From the NCBI GenBank assembly GCA_032207245.1, contig CM063504.1, positions 20,071,407 to 20,135,406 on the forward strand: DNA of 64,000 nucleotides, given 5' to 3'. The notes under the pieces were generated by a model. That model was not told where the DNA came from and ran no database searches. It saw only the letters and a list, made by a program, of their open reading frames with translations. This DNA is from Pardosa pseudoannulata (taxonomy: Eukaryota > Arthropoda > Arachnida > Araneae > Lycosidae). Both the position numbers and the translations under genes were made by a program. Shown one piece after another: positions 1-22,229 of this stretch; positions within the stretch are counted from its first letter, which is position 1; every line of letters begins with the position of its first letter.

Positions 1-53
1 ATCAACAATATAATTATTTAAAAATTAAACACTAATAATAAAATAATACTAAC

Positions 54-9994
<9,941 letters not shown>

Positions 9995-10776
9995 GATGAT
10001 GGCAACTTTCTAAAGAATAAAATCTTAACTCAAATTAAGAGTGGCTTATAATGATATGATATAAACTTTCAGATAATATAACTATTTCCTCCACAAACTC
10101 AAGATTAGATACAGAGCTCATCTTATCACATTCTACCATAAACAAACTTTTTCTTTTCATTACAAACATACTGAATCATACTCCCAAAGAAAACAATGGT
10201 ATTGTATAAATAATTTTCAAGGTAACTTCCCACTGTTGCATCATTTATAATAAATAGAAAAAGCAATAATATAAAATAAGTCAAAATGTTTGCACGAATG
10301 AAAGAATACCTTTTGTAAAAGTTTGGTTAATGACAGCTGACCTTGACTCCTAACACTGCAAAGCATCTACCGTGAACAGCTGATTGACGGACAAAGGCAA
10401 ATCTTTTAAAGTTAGCTTTCCCGCTGAATTTGTTTTACTCGCAGAATGGTCATGTGACTTTTTCTCCAAATCTTAGAATTTGAAACTTCAGTTTCTAACA
10501 ACATAAAAGTATTTTATACTGTTAATTCACATGACCTGGAGTCAATTTTATTAGTATATTTGATTTAATCTATTTTTTACATGGCATTTCAAAAATATTT
10601 AACCTTTTTATCAGTTTCACTGTATCCATTGGAAATGTTTCTATGGTTACCGCAATGTACAACAATTTAAACATCAGGTACTCTAGTTTCAGCTTGATAT
10701 CTGTCACAACGGTAAAATGCTTGCTTTGGGAATCTGATATTGTGTACTTGAACATTGCCTATAAATATTTCATGCT
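9995..10776. promoter_or_regulatory. Shared intergenic region between divergent GH31 and enkurin genes
   Basis: The GH31 ATG (minus, 9994) and the enkurin ATG (plus, 10777) are 782 bp apart and point away from each other. A probable 3' splice site lies just upstream of the GH31 ATG (minus-strand CTTTAG ending about 10012), so GH31 probably has a non-coding first exon and its start site lies further right. The real promoter interval is then shorter than 782 bp. No other gene is visible here. A bidirectional promoter is inferred from the layout only. Confidence 0.55.
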
Positions 10777-13700
10777 ATGACATCCTGCCAACGTTTAGTA
10801 ATAGGTAAAAAGTTCAAGGAAATTCAGGTTCCCTCAGAGAGTATTTATAATTTAATACCTCGCTCCTCAGAAATCCGAGAAATTCAGCCCAGGTGAGGTG
10901 CATCGTTTACTTCTAGATAAAGTAATCGGTTCAAATAGAATTTAATCAGTTTAGCAAATTTATATTGTGACTATTCAAAATATAAAAATTTTTACAGATA
11001 AATCGATTGTATACCAACCAAACCGCATAGAAACACTTTTATAGTTGTATATTCTGAATCATTGAAGCATCTAGTTTTAAAATGAATCTTAAATTAGATA
11101 CTTCAAAATATTTAATATTAAATACTTCAAAATTTTACATATCGTTTTTCAGAACGGGACTCGTGTGCGTGATATCAAAGATTGGCCATCTAAAATGTTA
11201 ACACAACATACACAAACAGTGGGGAGATCAAAAAAGCTTTATTTCGCTGCTTTAGATGATCAAAATCCAAACATGCAGATAACTATTTTCATATAATCCA
11301 GGGCTATATCAAATATTAGAGCCCATGTGACAATTCTCACATCTATGCTAAAATATGTGTGAAAAACTGCAAACCAAATTTAATTAAAGTGCTCTAAAAA
11401 CGCTCCTACATTTCCTCTACCTTCAAACTTCTATATAACTTATAAAATTAACTTGAGTTTTATAATTGTTTATGCTAATTTTTGAAAATATGTGTGAAAA
11501 TATATGTTTTTGTAAATACCATTTTACACCACTTTTTCTTATATTTTCCCTTTTAGATACCAGTCAAAATACAATTCTTCCACTAGAAAATTTTATGAAT
11601 CAGGAAAAAAATCACATCAAACTATGGGCTTTTCTAAAACTCCTCTTAAAAATCCTAAAGAGTATCTGAGGAAGCAAACCAGAGATCATAACAAAACAAT
11701 AGGTTTGTTAAATTTAAAATTAATTTTAATTTTTCTATATTCTGACAATCATTTAAGTAATTTCTTATAATGAAAATAATCATATGTTTAGTTATTTAAA
11801 AATGATTGTGCATTTTTAATAATACATAAGTCAAAATAATTATGTATTCAAATATAATATAATGAAATAAAAATCACCTTTGATTTATAGTTTCTGCATT
11901 AGATGGTAACAACACTATATAACTTAATTCACCATGACTTTGGTATTTAATTATATTAATAGTAAATTATACTAAATATCATGTGATATTATTATTTATT
12001 TTATTGTACATTTTTTTTAATTTTAATCTTTTATTTCTTTAGTCTTAAAATAAAATTTAATTGGAGTTAAACCAAGTAATAAAACAACAAAATTTACTAT
12101 AGAGAAATTTTCATTATTTTTTCTCTGTCACTTCAACTTGCATACCTCTTCTTTCTATTTTGAGCTATTGTGTATTCTATATTTTTACTTATATTTAACT
12201 AGATATTTTTATTCAGCATCCAAAAATCAAAATTTAAAGTGAAAAGTCTCAATGAAGTTTTATTTAAAGCCTCTGTTTAGATTTGAAAGACAAAATTGTA
12301 ACTTTTATTATTTACAGATAGCATAAATATTAAATTAGAATGTAGCCTTGCATTCACATTCTCTTTAGCATATTTAGCATCGGTTATGTATATTAGTATA
12401 TTATAGTTATATATTATTTCTGTCACTATTAAAGATAACTTTTTTTTTAATCAAACAAAATTAAAAACTGATTTCTTATAAAAGTATGATTTTAATCTCT
12501 GAAATTTGAAAACAAAAGTTTTCTTAATGTAAAACAAAGGACCATAAAATATTTCAGTTTTATTTGAATGTACCATCCATTTATGTCTTATTTTTGAAAA
12601 TGTATCAGAATTTTGCTGTATTCCTGAAACAAGTCTTTTGTTTATGAAAGAGTCTTATGTCTCAAGTACAGAATTAATTAAAAATTAAAATTTCTAAAAT
12701 GTACTTGAGATTTTATGCTATTTTTTTAGAAGCTAAAAGATGTTTAATTTGTTAGTTACTTATGTTTGGTCTTTAGGAAGAATGAAACCCCTTGGAAGTT
12801 GAAAGATAATGATTTTTTAATTGTAGTTATTTATCCTGTGTTGAGATTTTTTTTAATCCTATGTCAGACAGAAGCATTATCAGCCTGAAGCCATCTACAG
12901 GGCCCGATTATCAAGATTTTGGGCCCTTGTAGATTATTATTATATTTTATTAATGTATAGCTGAAAGATTTGCATTGATGACTGTGTACATAGTATTTAC
13001 TAACATTACTAAGGTATAAACTATATGATTCACCCGAAGCAAGTCTATGTTTTTCTACAATCCCATGATATCTATCCACATCTTTAATCTTCATTTGGTA
13101 CCCTGGGTGCATTACCCTCCTTTAGTTTTTGTCTAGTCAGAAGTGTGGATACACTGATTCATTCCATTAAAGATATTGAATTTTAAAAGAAATATTAACA
13201 CAAAGAATTAGGATATGTTTGATTTTGTTTAAGACACTTAAATTTTTAGGTAGAAAAAAAATTTACAAGAAAGTACAAGACATCAAAAAACTGCCTGAAA
13301 AAATCATTGCTGTCATTGAAGACTTCATTGCTGTCAGAATTCACTCGAAAAGAAAATTTTTCTAGGACACATTCATATGAAGCTTCATATGAAATTTCAG
13401 CTCACATAATTTATACATAGAATAAAAACATGAAATTTTTAAGTCTGCAAAATTTATTTGTTTCAAAATTACCTCTGTATCTAAAAATTTTTGGGCCCTG
13501 GGCATGTGCCCCGCTTGCCCTGCCGATAATATGGTGCTGGCCATCTAGCAACCCAATAAAAATTAGCTGTAGTATAAAAGTTGTTGATAATAAAAGTCAT
13601 AAAAGAAAGGGTTTTGCAGTTTGTTAAATGTAAAGTATTTATAACTTCACCCAAAGGGGATAAAACACATTCAAGAAAAACAGCCACATCAGTATAATTC

Positions 13701-14901
13701 AAACACCCACATAAAAAGTCATAACCAATCAAAAGCCTAAAACTAGCTCTAAAAACTGAACAAGGCAAATCCATTGGAATGAAGAATGAAAGTAGGGAGA
13801 CCAATTAGGTCTTGTCCATATAAAAGTAAAGATAGTTTTTAAATGCTTAGAAATCATTCATATAATGTGACTTTTATATCTAAATTATATGCTATTTTAT
13901 CTGTCGTTGCATATTATGGTTTATGATATTTTTTTCTGGTTTTAGAGAGAAAACCCTTCAAATGCCTGAATGAAGCTAATAAAAAGCCTCCTATCCCTAA
14001 GTATGGTGAAGCTCCTCCAATTTTGCATGAAATACCTCCCAAAGATTTTGTTAAAGTTAATGTTTTAAATGTTTTGAAAACTCCTGCTTTAAAACCTACC
14101 CCTAGAGCTATAGATACAAGAAAAGGAGACTCTTTTATTCTTGAGTTTTCTGGACTTGTTCCAAAGTTTTGCAGAAAAGAGGTAACATTTTTACCTTTTT
14201 CAAAAGTTAATCTCTTAAAGCATAATGGTATGAATATTAAAAATTCTATATAAAAATTTGCTATTTCAGTATGATTTTTGCAATAGTCTTAGTTTTAGAA
14301 CATTTGTTATATTGAAAGTAGTATAGGAAATACTCTTAAAATAATGACAACACTAATTTAAAAGAGAGAGATTACATTTTAAAGTTATTAAAAGATAAAA
14401 TAAGTTGTAATTATAACTGTTTAATTGTGGTGTTTAAAATGTGCTAATAGAAATTGTTTTATCAAGCATTTACTTCTTATTTAAAAGTTTTATGATACTT
14501 CATTCTCTCTTTTGATTCATTCATATTATTTCAATTTATAAATTGAGCATTTAAAATAAATTGTATCTAAGTTCAGAGTTTGATAAAACTTGGTGTCTCC
14601 TATTTTGCAAACCTCACTAGCTAAGTACATACTCAAATGACAGCAGATGGTAAGGGTGATTTGACATAATACTAATTATAATGTATTATCTGAAATAAAA
14701 TTTTTGAACATAAAAGCTCAGCAGTTTCATTGATTATGTAAAGATTTTTCTCTCTTTTTGCTGACAATGTATCACTACTATGACTTTGATCTCAAATCCT
14801 TTTAACCTGTCTTAAACCTTCATAAATTTATAGGTAAAATTACCACATAAAATTTCATTAAGATTAATCCAAGCAAGCAGAAAAAAATACAGTTATATAT
14901 A

Positions 14902-14991
<90 letters not shown>

Positions 14992-15922
14992 GATAGATGA
15001 TTTGCATATTTTTGTCAACTCATTGCATTGCTTTTTGTCATTTTAAGTTTGATATTAATCTAGGATTTTGGAAAAACTCCAAGATATTTAGTTAGAAGAC
15101 GGAAAGATCTTGAATTTGCTAATGAAATGTTTATGAAATCTACTTCACAAGAGAAATTATTTATCCTAAATGATGAAGAGAAAACCAAACTAATTGAAGT
15201 TAGTATTACTTTGGTTTTATATCCTTTATAAAATGTCTTTATATTTTAGTAATTTGCTTTTTATAATTTTAATCAGTGTAAATTGTGTAAAGGTATGCAT
15301 AATTTAAAAAATTTCTTTATTTTTTCTACAATAAAAAGCAGTTTTTTTTTTTTTTTTTTTTGATTGGTTTTAGATTTAGACAAGAGTTTACATTTCATAA
15401 AATTTAGTATTTATTTATGTTTTTTTTTAATTTTTTTTAAATTTTTTTTAAATCTAACTCCATTGTACCTATATAATTGTACATGTAGAATTAGTCACAA
15501 CTATACTAAAAACTATGTTTTAATCATAGCAGTCTTGTTATTAACTATTTCAACTCATTGTCATAGCTTATTAATTTACTCTTCTTTTTCTGATAACTTA
15601 AGAATATAAAATCTGTGTGGGAATCGCATAATTAAAGTTCAAAAGGAGTTTGTCAGTATTATATTCTTATTAATTTTAGAGAATTTAGTATTAGATTTTG
15701 TATCATAGATTTTTAGTACATAACATTTTCTTTTTCCTAAAGGGTTTAAGAGCCAACTGGGAAGAGTTGAATAGCAGATACCTCTCTTTACCTCTTGTAA
15801 TAGACACGAAAGTTCTTCAGAGTCGCAAACTAGAGCTTGAAAAGAAACTTAATACCTTGGAGCATGATATCTACTTCTTGGAAAAGAACAAAGATATAGA
15901 TATATATATTCTGCCTGATTGA
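10777..15922 (+). CDS. ENKUR: Enkurin, complete, 5 exons, 270 aa
   Basis: Coding exons are 10777-10892, 11557-11702, 13946-14181, 15064-15198 and 15743-15922, with GT/AG borders and matching phases. The joined frame gives 270 residues, close to vertebrate enkurin (about 256). Landmarks in order are ESIYNLIPR near the N-terminus, [47 protein letters not shown], and the C-terminal enkurin domain ([19 protein letters not shown], then [19 protein letters not shown]), a likely coiled coil. Enkurin is a calmodulin-binding adaptor of sperm flagella and motile cilia, with a proline-rich N-terminal half and an IQ-type site near the end. The start ATG is the only one in frame after a TAA at 10762. Intron 2 carries a hAT element and intron 3 a long TA tract. 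Head-to-head neighbour: GH31. Confidence 0.95.
12898..13539. mobile_element. Non-autonomous hAT element with exact 8-bp target duplication
   Basis: The element begins CAGGGCCCGATTATC and ends GATAATATGGTGCTG, so its ends are imperfect inverted repeats of CAG..CTG type. The flanks are GCCATCTA at 12890-12897 and GCCATCTA at 13540-13547, an exact 8-bp duplication as hAT transposases make. It is 642 bp with no transposase frame. GGGCCC-containing segments recur just inside each end. A perfect 22-bp palindrome lies at 13372-13393. It is inserted in enkurin intron 2. Confidence 0.88.
14903..14988. repeat. Long (TA)n tract
   Basis: About 85 bp of alternating TA in enkurin intron 3, directly upstream of the exon at 15064. 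Its length is likely to vary between individuals. Confidence 0.95.
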
Positions 15923-15951
15923 TTTAATTGGATGACAAATACCATTTGTGC

Positions 15952-15957
15952 AATAAA
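15952..15957 (+). terminator. Enkurin polyadenylation signal
   Basis: A canonical AATAAA lies 30 bases after the enkurin stop codon and is followed by a T-rich/GT-containing stretch. It implies a very short 3' UTR. Confidence 0.75.
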
Positions 15958-15959
15958 AT

Positions 15960-16397
15960 CACCTTTCTGTAAAAAGGTTTTTATTAAACACGTTAAACCC
16001 GTATTTGATTACCTGTCGTTTTTTAAAAAAGTGTTTACAAAAATCTTCATTCAACATTTGACAAAATGCATTTAATGTTTAGGTTCAGTTATTCTGTACA
16101 TGATTTTAGTACAAAACCCCCATCTCATTTATTCTTAATTTAGTAAGGTAATTAAGTTTTAGTAAGGATTAATTTAGTAAGCATTGTTCCACAGACTTTG
16201 CATATTCCTTAGACAATTTCTTTTTATGTTTGTGGTTTTGAAATCTATAAAATTATAACAAAACTTAATCGTTATTGTATCAGTAATTTGCTCGCAAATG
16301 TTTTTCACCTTATAGGCCATTTCGGTGACTTGAAAAGATTAGATAGCCAAATAGTAGCAAGTTTTTTTAATAATAATAATAATAAAAAGACGCATTT
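15960..16397. other. AT-rich spacer, nothing recognised
   Basis: Between the enkurin 3' end and the first repeat I see no conserved frame, RNA gene or repeat. A short AAT-rich run lies near 16369-16385. Confidence 0.5.
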
Positions 16398-16621
16398 ACC
16401 CATATAAAACCGTGGAACTTGTTGACTATTTTAATTATAAGAGCACCATATAGGTGGCCAACATTACTCCCTAAGACAACACAAACATTTTATGTGAAGC
16501 TATTTTACGTGCCTCGAGTGCTACTAAAGAACACAGTGGAGCTTTGGTCGGCTCAGGCATCGAACCCACAACCCTCCAGTTACGAGATCGCCGCTTTTGC
16601 CGAGCTACCATGGCTCTGATA
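16398..16621 (-). mobile_element. SINE-B copy (second tRNA-headed SINE family), minus
   Basis: The minus strand begins with a tRNA-like head containing TGGTAGCTCGG (A box) and GGTTCGATGCC (B box). A body follows, ending in GTTGTCTTAGGGAGTAATGT and a segment about GGTGCTCTTATAATT. The same body occurs at 27775-27965 and 29090-29430, both also minus. Body and tail are unlike SINE-A, so this is a separate family. Confidence 0.78.
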
Positions 16622-16721
16622 AAACAAGTAGAACAATATCTTTGGGTACTAGACAGACTTTGAATCCTGACTTCGTAATGCTCGTAACCATTGGGAATCA
16701 ACTTAAAGCAGAAAGCCCCAG

Positions 16722-16905
16722 TCTAATGAAATTTTGGCCGAATGGTAGGGCGCTGCTCTTCGGAACTGGAGTTCGCGGGTTCGAATCCCACTGAGGGCAT
16801 GGATGTTTGTAGCCGTTCGGAATCGGCTTTAAACTGCAGGTCCCGGTCTCATTAGCCCTCGTGTGCAAAACATTAGACCGTGGCGAACCAAACTAATGAA
16901 ATTTT
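16722..16905 (+). mobile_element. SINE-A copy, plus
   Basis: Family order is clear: GGCCGAATGGTAGGGCGCTG, B box GGGTTCGAATCCCACT, GTAGCCGTTCGGAATCGGCT, GGTCCCGGTCTCATTAGCCC, then the AGACCGTGGCGAACCAAACT tail. It is one of the better-preserved copies. The tRNA-like head carries internal polymerase III promoter boxes. Confidence 0.88.
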
Positions 16906-17569
16906 GTTTTTAAACCACTGTTCGAAATCAAATTAAAGTTTGGGTGCATTACTTTGGCAAGAGGATCTCTATTATGAGAAGATTCTCTATTATTAATATA
17001 GTATCTTTGTCATACGGTCTAATTTCACTGGTGGCAAATTCATCTAATCTACCTAATGCAATACAGCATCCATAACTACGGGCAAGATCAGTCTTTACTG
17101 TTCTTTATTTGGGCGAATTTCGTTCTTAATCGATGCATTATTTAATTTGTTGTAATCATGTTTTTCACTTAACCGTGTACATTTGAGAGGCTTCGTACTC
17201 AAAATTTTTTAAGATTTTTCCAGTTAATGTAGTGTATAAAGCTGATGTATCTGTAGAAGCAATGGATTTTTCACGTAAATTTTGCAGGTTGTACAAAAGT
17301 TGTATATCTATTCAAGCCAAGACCTTGTAAACTTTTTTTTTTTTTTTTTTTTTTGTTTTTTTTTTTGTTAATGTTCCATACCACACTAGACTGAAAATGC
17401 TTGTCATCGTATTCAGTGGACCTAAAATTTACGTTTTCTGGGTGATTTTCGGCTTATAGCCTGACTACTAAAGACAGATCCTTGATGATCAGTTATTTTT
17501 CCTGCGACTGACCAACTTCTTAGGGTTTTTTTAATCTCTCTCTTTTTTTTTCTTTTTCTTTTTCTTAAG

Positions 17570-17753
17570 GGAGGAGGTGTGTTGTGCAGCACTTCTCCGA
17601 TTTCAAATTCCTTCGCCACTAAAATTTCTCGTAATGAAAATTATTAAAGCACATCTAGAATATCTACCAGCGGACTGCATAACAAAGATTTCTATTGCCT
17701 TTCCTTCGCAGTTGTGGACCGTTATACAAGATCCGGGATGTGTTTTACCTCCA
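17570..17753 (+). other. Orphan exon-like open segment, unrecognised
   Basis: A strong acceptor (long CT-rich run ending TTTTTCTTAAG) precedes a 184-base open frame in phase 1, closed by a GTATGT donor. The frame includes PSPLKFLVMKIIKAHLEYLP and SIAFPSQLWTVIQDPGCVLP. I do not recognise the family. Base composition is less AT-rich than the surroundings. It could be one exon of an unidentified plus-strand gene, part of a mobile element, or chance. The rest of 16906-18286 shows only poly-T runs (about 17333-17368) and nothing else I can name. Confidence 0.25.
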
Positions 17754-18286
17754 GTATGTACATTCATACATTAATGGAGTTTATTCCATGTATTGTTACA
17801 GTAAGTCTACTTGCTCGAGGCGGACCTACACGATGTTAGAGGATCTTTATATTAATTCTGTGTAATTATTATTTGTAATGAACTTATAATATTTCTATAT
17901 AATTCGATGGCATTAAGGATTTACTTTTTTGGGCGTACAGTCTTCGTATGTATGAAATTACAAAAGAGTGTTAAACGATTTTGCCTGTCCAATTCAAAAG
18001 AATACGAGTCGTATTAGAAATGTCTTTTATTAAAATTTTAGATGAAATTTAAAACAACACACTAATAAAATTGTTATTTTTAAATTGACAATAGAGCAGT
18101 TGAACATTTATAAATGCATAAATAATTATAACAATAACAATAAAACTATTGATTAATGCAATAACTATAATCAGTGAGATATTTGTTTCAGTCATGAACT
18201 TTCTTGAAACCTATCGCGGGCCGCGTCTTAACTATGTTGTGGAATCAAAATTTTGCATGAGTAATTAGCAACATATTAATTTTTTG

Positions 18287-19244
18287 TTAACCTTTTAAAT
18301 GCCACGGGCGTATATATACACCTTGCTCAGCCATGCTTTAACTTCTTCGGGCATATAGAGAATGTGCGCATGACGTTAGGTGCAGCAAAAACTGCAGCTC
18401 AACTTCCTCGTTGGCAAAACATTTGAATTTCCTACGGATTGTGCTTGTTATTGGGATTTTAATTTTGTCAATTATCTGAAAATGGTAACAAGCAATTGTA
18501 CGTATGGCTGTACTAAGAGTTAACAAAAAAGGCGAATATAGTGGATTTTATTGCTTTTCTAAAGATCTAGCATTGCGAATGCTTTGAAAAGGCAAGACTG
18601 AACTCCAAGTTCTTCGAGAATTTGCGGCAAACATTTTCAGAATGGTAATAAAAAGATTAACTTTACTATAATGTAATATATTATATAAAGTTGTTATGTT
18701 CTAAGAATTTTTTTTATTATTACTATAAGTATTATTACTATTTATAATTTATTATGAGTTTTTTTCATATTTCTAATGTATTTTCTATTTTTTTTTTTGC
18801 AAGAAGTACTGTATAGTTATTTTTTGTCCTTAAAATGATTAGGTTTTGCACATTTTTATTAGATTCTTATTTAAGCAATAGTTTATTGTGCCTGTCAACA
18901 TAATCAAAGTAGTTATACTTTGATTATGATACTTAATAATGTTGTGTAAAGTGTTTAATTAAAAAATATATATATCTTTTGTAGGTGCTAAAAAATTATT
19001 TTGAATTACTTGGCCAGTTTATGATGTTTCCTTCCCTTTCCCTTAAATAAAATTTAGTTTTGTTGTATAAGTGATCCATATCGAAGCTCATAAGATACAA
19101 CGAAAACAAGCAATGTTTTGCCTACAAAAAGTTGAGTTGTAGTCATGCAGTTTCTCTATACCAAAGTCTTCCTGGAGTGCGTTTTTGGCTAACGCACTGA
19201 CAGCGCAAAGGTGATATATACGCCCATAGCAGTTAAGAGGTTAA
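18287..19244. mobile_element. Non-autonomous piggyBac-like element
   Basis: The left end reads TTAACCTTTTAAATGCCACG and then GGGCGTATATATACACC. The right end on the other strand reads TTAACCTCTTAACTGCTATG and then GGGCGTATATATCACC. The ends are therefore inverted repeats of about 35 bp, each preceded by TTAA, the target of piggyBac transposases. No transposase frame is present in the 958 bp. An interior hairpin at 18899-18928 has 13-base arms and a 4-base loop. Confidence 0.8.
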
Positions 19245-21437
19245 CACGAATATTTAGAAAAATTACAAAATTTAAACATCAAACTTTTATTGTAGTTACC
19301 CATCTTGCATTAAAAATAAGAGATTGGAGGTAAATATAACTTTCTTTCTATATTGAATTTGAACCTCAAAATTGTTCTTAAAAATTGACCCATTCCCGCT
19401 AAAGAGAGTTCAATTACTTTCATTGAAAACCTCAAGGGTGTCAAATTCACATTATGTAAAAGGCCAGGAAGTACACTGAAAATAAAACAAAAGGCCAGAT
19501 TCATAAACTTTCAAAAATTTTGACTTTATCATAAAGTTTATCAACTTATAAAACAAAACAAAACACATTATCAATTGGCGTTGTTTCTGCCAGATCTGAA
19601 ACTAGGTCCTTTGTCGCCTGTTTCAAAACACTAGCTTGTACCCCCTACCACGCAATATATCGGGAAAAATATAGAAACATGATTTATTTATATATAATAC
19701 ATTCAGAATAAATTCACAAATTAAGAAACTGACAACTTTACACTTGCGTATTACATAAATAGGAAAATTATTTACAAAATTACTTTCCTAGATTTAGTTT
19801 ATCTGTAGGTTCGAACCCCACTGCTGCCATGTATATTTGTAGCCGTTATTTATTGACTTCTTTCTAGTTCGAACTGTTGGCGGAGTTTTTTTCCTTACAC
19901 ATTATGTTTATGTCCTAATCGTTCATACATCAACGAGGAGCGTAGATATGATTTTATCACTTTCAGCTTGCTGAGAAAACTCTAATAACCCAGTCTTTAT
20001 TAAACCCTTGAAAAATTTCTTACCTATGGCAACAATCATTTACATATTCTCTCAATAGAACGATGGGTTCATTGATTGAAAGATTCATTTCAATCCTAAT
20101 TTTTTAATACAAACACAACTTTAATACAAATAATATTAGATGCAACTATTTAATTATTTTATCATGTAATATAATCAAAATAAATTAATACAGAATAAAT
20201 TTTTTAAAGATATTTAAAATTTATGTTTAATAAATGAATACATTTCATTCAGAATATTACACATTTCCTTCAACCTTTGGATTACATCTTTACTCTTATC
20301 GGTTTTATTAACATTAGATTTACGGACCGAGCCAATTTGACAAGTTCATCAAACATGCAAACGAAACAGATATAGAAACGCCGATTGTGCATTCAAATCG
20401 CTTATCAAAAAGTTTGCAATTGTTTCGAAACAACATTTCTCCAAAACGTGAAAAATATTTTTTTCCAATTTTTTTTTAAAATTTTATTTAAATTAATTTT
20501 GGAACTATTTTCTTTATTATTAGATTATTTTTTTGTTACAATACCAAATTGGCTCACTTCATTGAAAAATTGAATAAATGAAGTTTAAATAAAATTTTTA
20601 GTTGTTTTCTTTTCAAAATTATCATGGACGTTGCAATTCCTTTTATTAAAAAATTTAATACCAATTTTTTTTATTTTTTTTTTTGTTGTTTGGTAATATC
20701 AACTGATCAGATCAAAAATTTTTGGGGTATATGATTAAAAAGTTCCCCTACGCATGATACTTTACGAAAAATTCTTCAAGGTCGGTGGAAAAACTGGGTA
20801 ATTTTTTTAACTGCCAACATCAACAAACTTTTCTTTAAGAACGCTGCCACAGTGGGCAAATTTTACGAGTTCCATTTGCAGGGTATATTCTACCTTTTAA
20901 CAACGTTTGCAGTAAACAGTAATAATAATAAAAATTCACTTTTGTGATTTTTGAAATCAGAGAAACGTTTTAAAATTCCTTCAACCGCGGGATTGATGTC
21001 GTTTTCTGATATCTCTGAATGGTATTTCTTGTTGTTATAGACCCAAATTTCCTCGAATGGAAAACTAGAAAATTAAACTTGATGCAGAGACCTCGGTTTC
21101 CCCTTGGTTCCATATCAAATACTCGATTGTCATATTGCTGGCATACGAGAGAGCCGCGTGCTTGCAATTTCAAGGTCATACATTCATTCAGGTGCTCTGT
21201 TATGCTTGTTCACCATAAAAAAAAGATCTGAATACATTCAACTGGGTCTTTTCAAATGCTAAGACAGGTCTTTTTTATGGATATACGCTGTGAATATACA
21301 TTAACGGTTGTCCCCACTGCCGAATCGTGAAAGACATGCTGGCCAGATTGCATTACTGAATTTGGACCATCAGTTTTACAACCAATGGCGCTTTACATAT
21401 TTAGTGTCCATTTTAAAAATAACAATCCCAGTTGTTT
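19245..21437. other. Mostly featureless spacer with a SINE fragment and one exon-like segment
   Basis: 19803-19850 is a SINE-A fragment (GGTTCGAACCCCACTGCTGC, then GTAGCCGTT). 21041-21174 is open, preceded by a good acceptor (TTGTTGTTATAG), and reads PNFLEWKTRKLNLMQRPRF then TRLSYCWHTREPRACNFK. The opposite strand is also open there, and I recognise neither reading. The sequence GAGCCAATTTG at 20329-20339 is inverted at 20545-20555, possibly by chance. I see nothing else. Confidence 0.35.
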
Positions 21438-21612
21438 TTTGCCGAACAAAATCCGAATGGTGCACTGCTCTTCGGTACTGGAGTTCGTGGGTTCGAATTC
21501 CACTGCTGGCATAGATTTCGTAGCCGATTGGAATCGGAATTAAGCAGTAGGTCTCATTAGCCCCCCGTGAGCAAAACAATGGATACCGTAGTACACAAAC
21601 CAAAACTAACCA
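21438..21612 (+). mobile_element. SINE-A copy, plus
   Basis: Shows CCGAATGGTGCACTGCTCTT, the B box GGGTTCGAATTCCACTGCTG, GTAGCCGATTGGAATCGGAA, GTCTCATTAGCCCCC and a tail rich in CAAACCAAAACTAACC. It lies downstream (in transcript sense) of the DEG/ENaC stop codon, outside that gene's coding region. Confidence 0.85.
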
Positions 21613-21774
21613 AATCGTTGTTAGCCCAGTTGTTTAAGTTGGAATTAAAAGGGGGAAATATGTTTCAGCCTTTTTTATACTGTTGCAGTGTATGGTGTCG
21701 AAATTTTGAAAAAAAAATATTAACAGCTTTCATTCTTTCTAATAGTTTCACTTTTTTAAGAAAAAGTAATAGCA

Positions 21775-22155
21775 TTATAATGATAAATATACGTTATAAT
21801 TTTGCGATCCATATATATCACAGGCGACTTATGCGTTATAGTAATGCTAGAGACGGAAGCTTATGATGCCAAATTCACCTCAGGCGAGTCGAACGATGGC
21901 CAAATGGTTAGGGTGCTGACCTTCGGAACCGGTGTTCGTGGGTTCGAATCCAACAGGGGCATGGATGTTCGTATTCGTTCGGAATCGGCTTTAAGCAGTA
22001 GGTCCCGGTCTCATTAGCCCTCGTGTTGCAAAAAGTAGACCGTAGCGCTCCAAACCAAAGCAAATCTCCTCAGACGACTTCTGACGTCATTATGACGCGG
22101 AAATCGCCTGTGATCTATCTCAATCTCAGTATGGTAACAGCCTACATTGATTTAA
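21775..22155. mobile_element. Foldback MITE, split by a SINE-A
   Basis: The left arm (ATATATCACAGGCGACTTAT, GCGTTATAGTAATG) is inverted in the right arm (CGTCATTATGACGCGGAAAT, CGCCTGTGAT). The right outer part (AGTATGGTAACAGCCTA) resembles the end of the element at 24487-24658, so both belong to one family. The interior is interrupted by the SINE-A at 21890-22067. Outer limits are approximate because the left end has decayed. Confidence 0.65.
21890..22067 (+). mobile_element. SINE-A copy nested in the foldback MITE
   Basis: A full-length copy from GAACGATGGCCAAATGGTTA to the CAAACCAAAG tail. Flanks CCTCAGGCGAGT and CCTCAGACGACT match at 10 of 12 positions, consistent with an aged target duplication. 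Confidence 0.88.
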
Positions 22156-22229
22156 AAGAAAAAGTAACTTTTTTAAAAAGTATACTGTGATAAAATGAGT
22201 AAAATTATCTTCCACATAGTTTTTCTTCA

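Noticed and set aside
10759..10766. TATAAATA as a TATA box for enkurin
   Set aside because: It ends only about 10 bases before the start ATG, so a start site 25-30 bases downstream would fall after the ATG.
20329..20555. MITE bounded by GAGCCAATTTG inverted ends
   Set aside because: Only 11 bases match, no target duplication is visible, and the sequence beyond the core does not pair.
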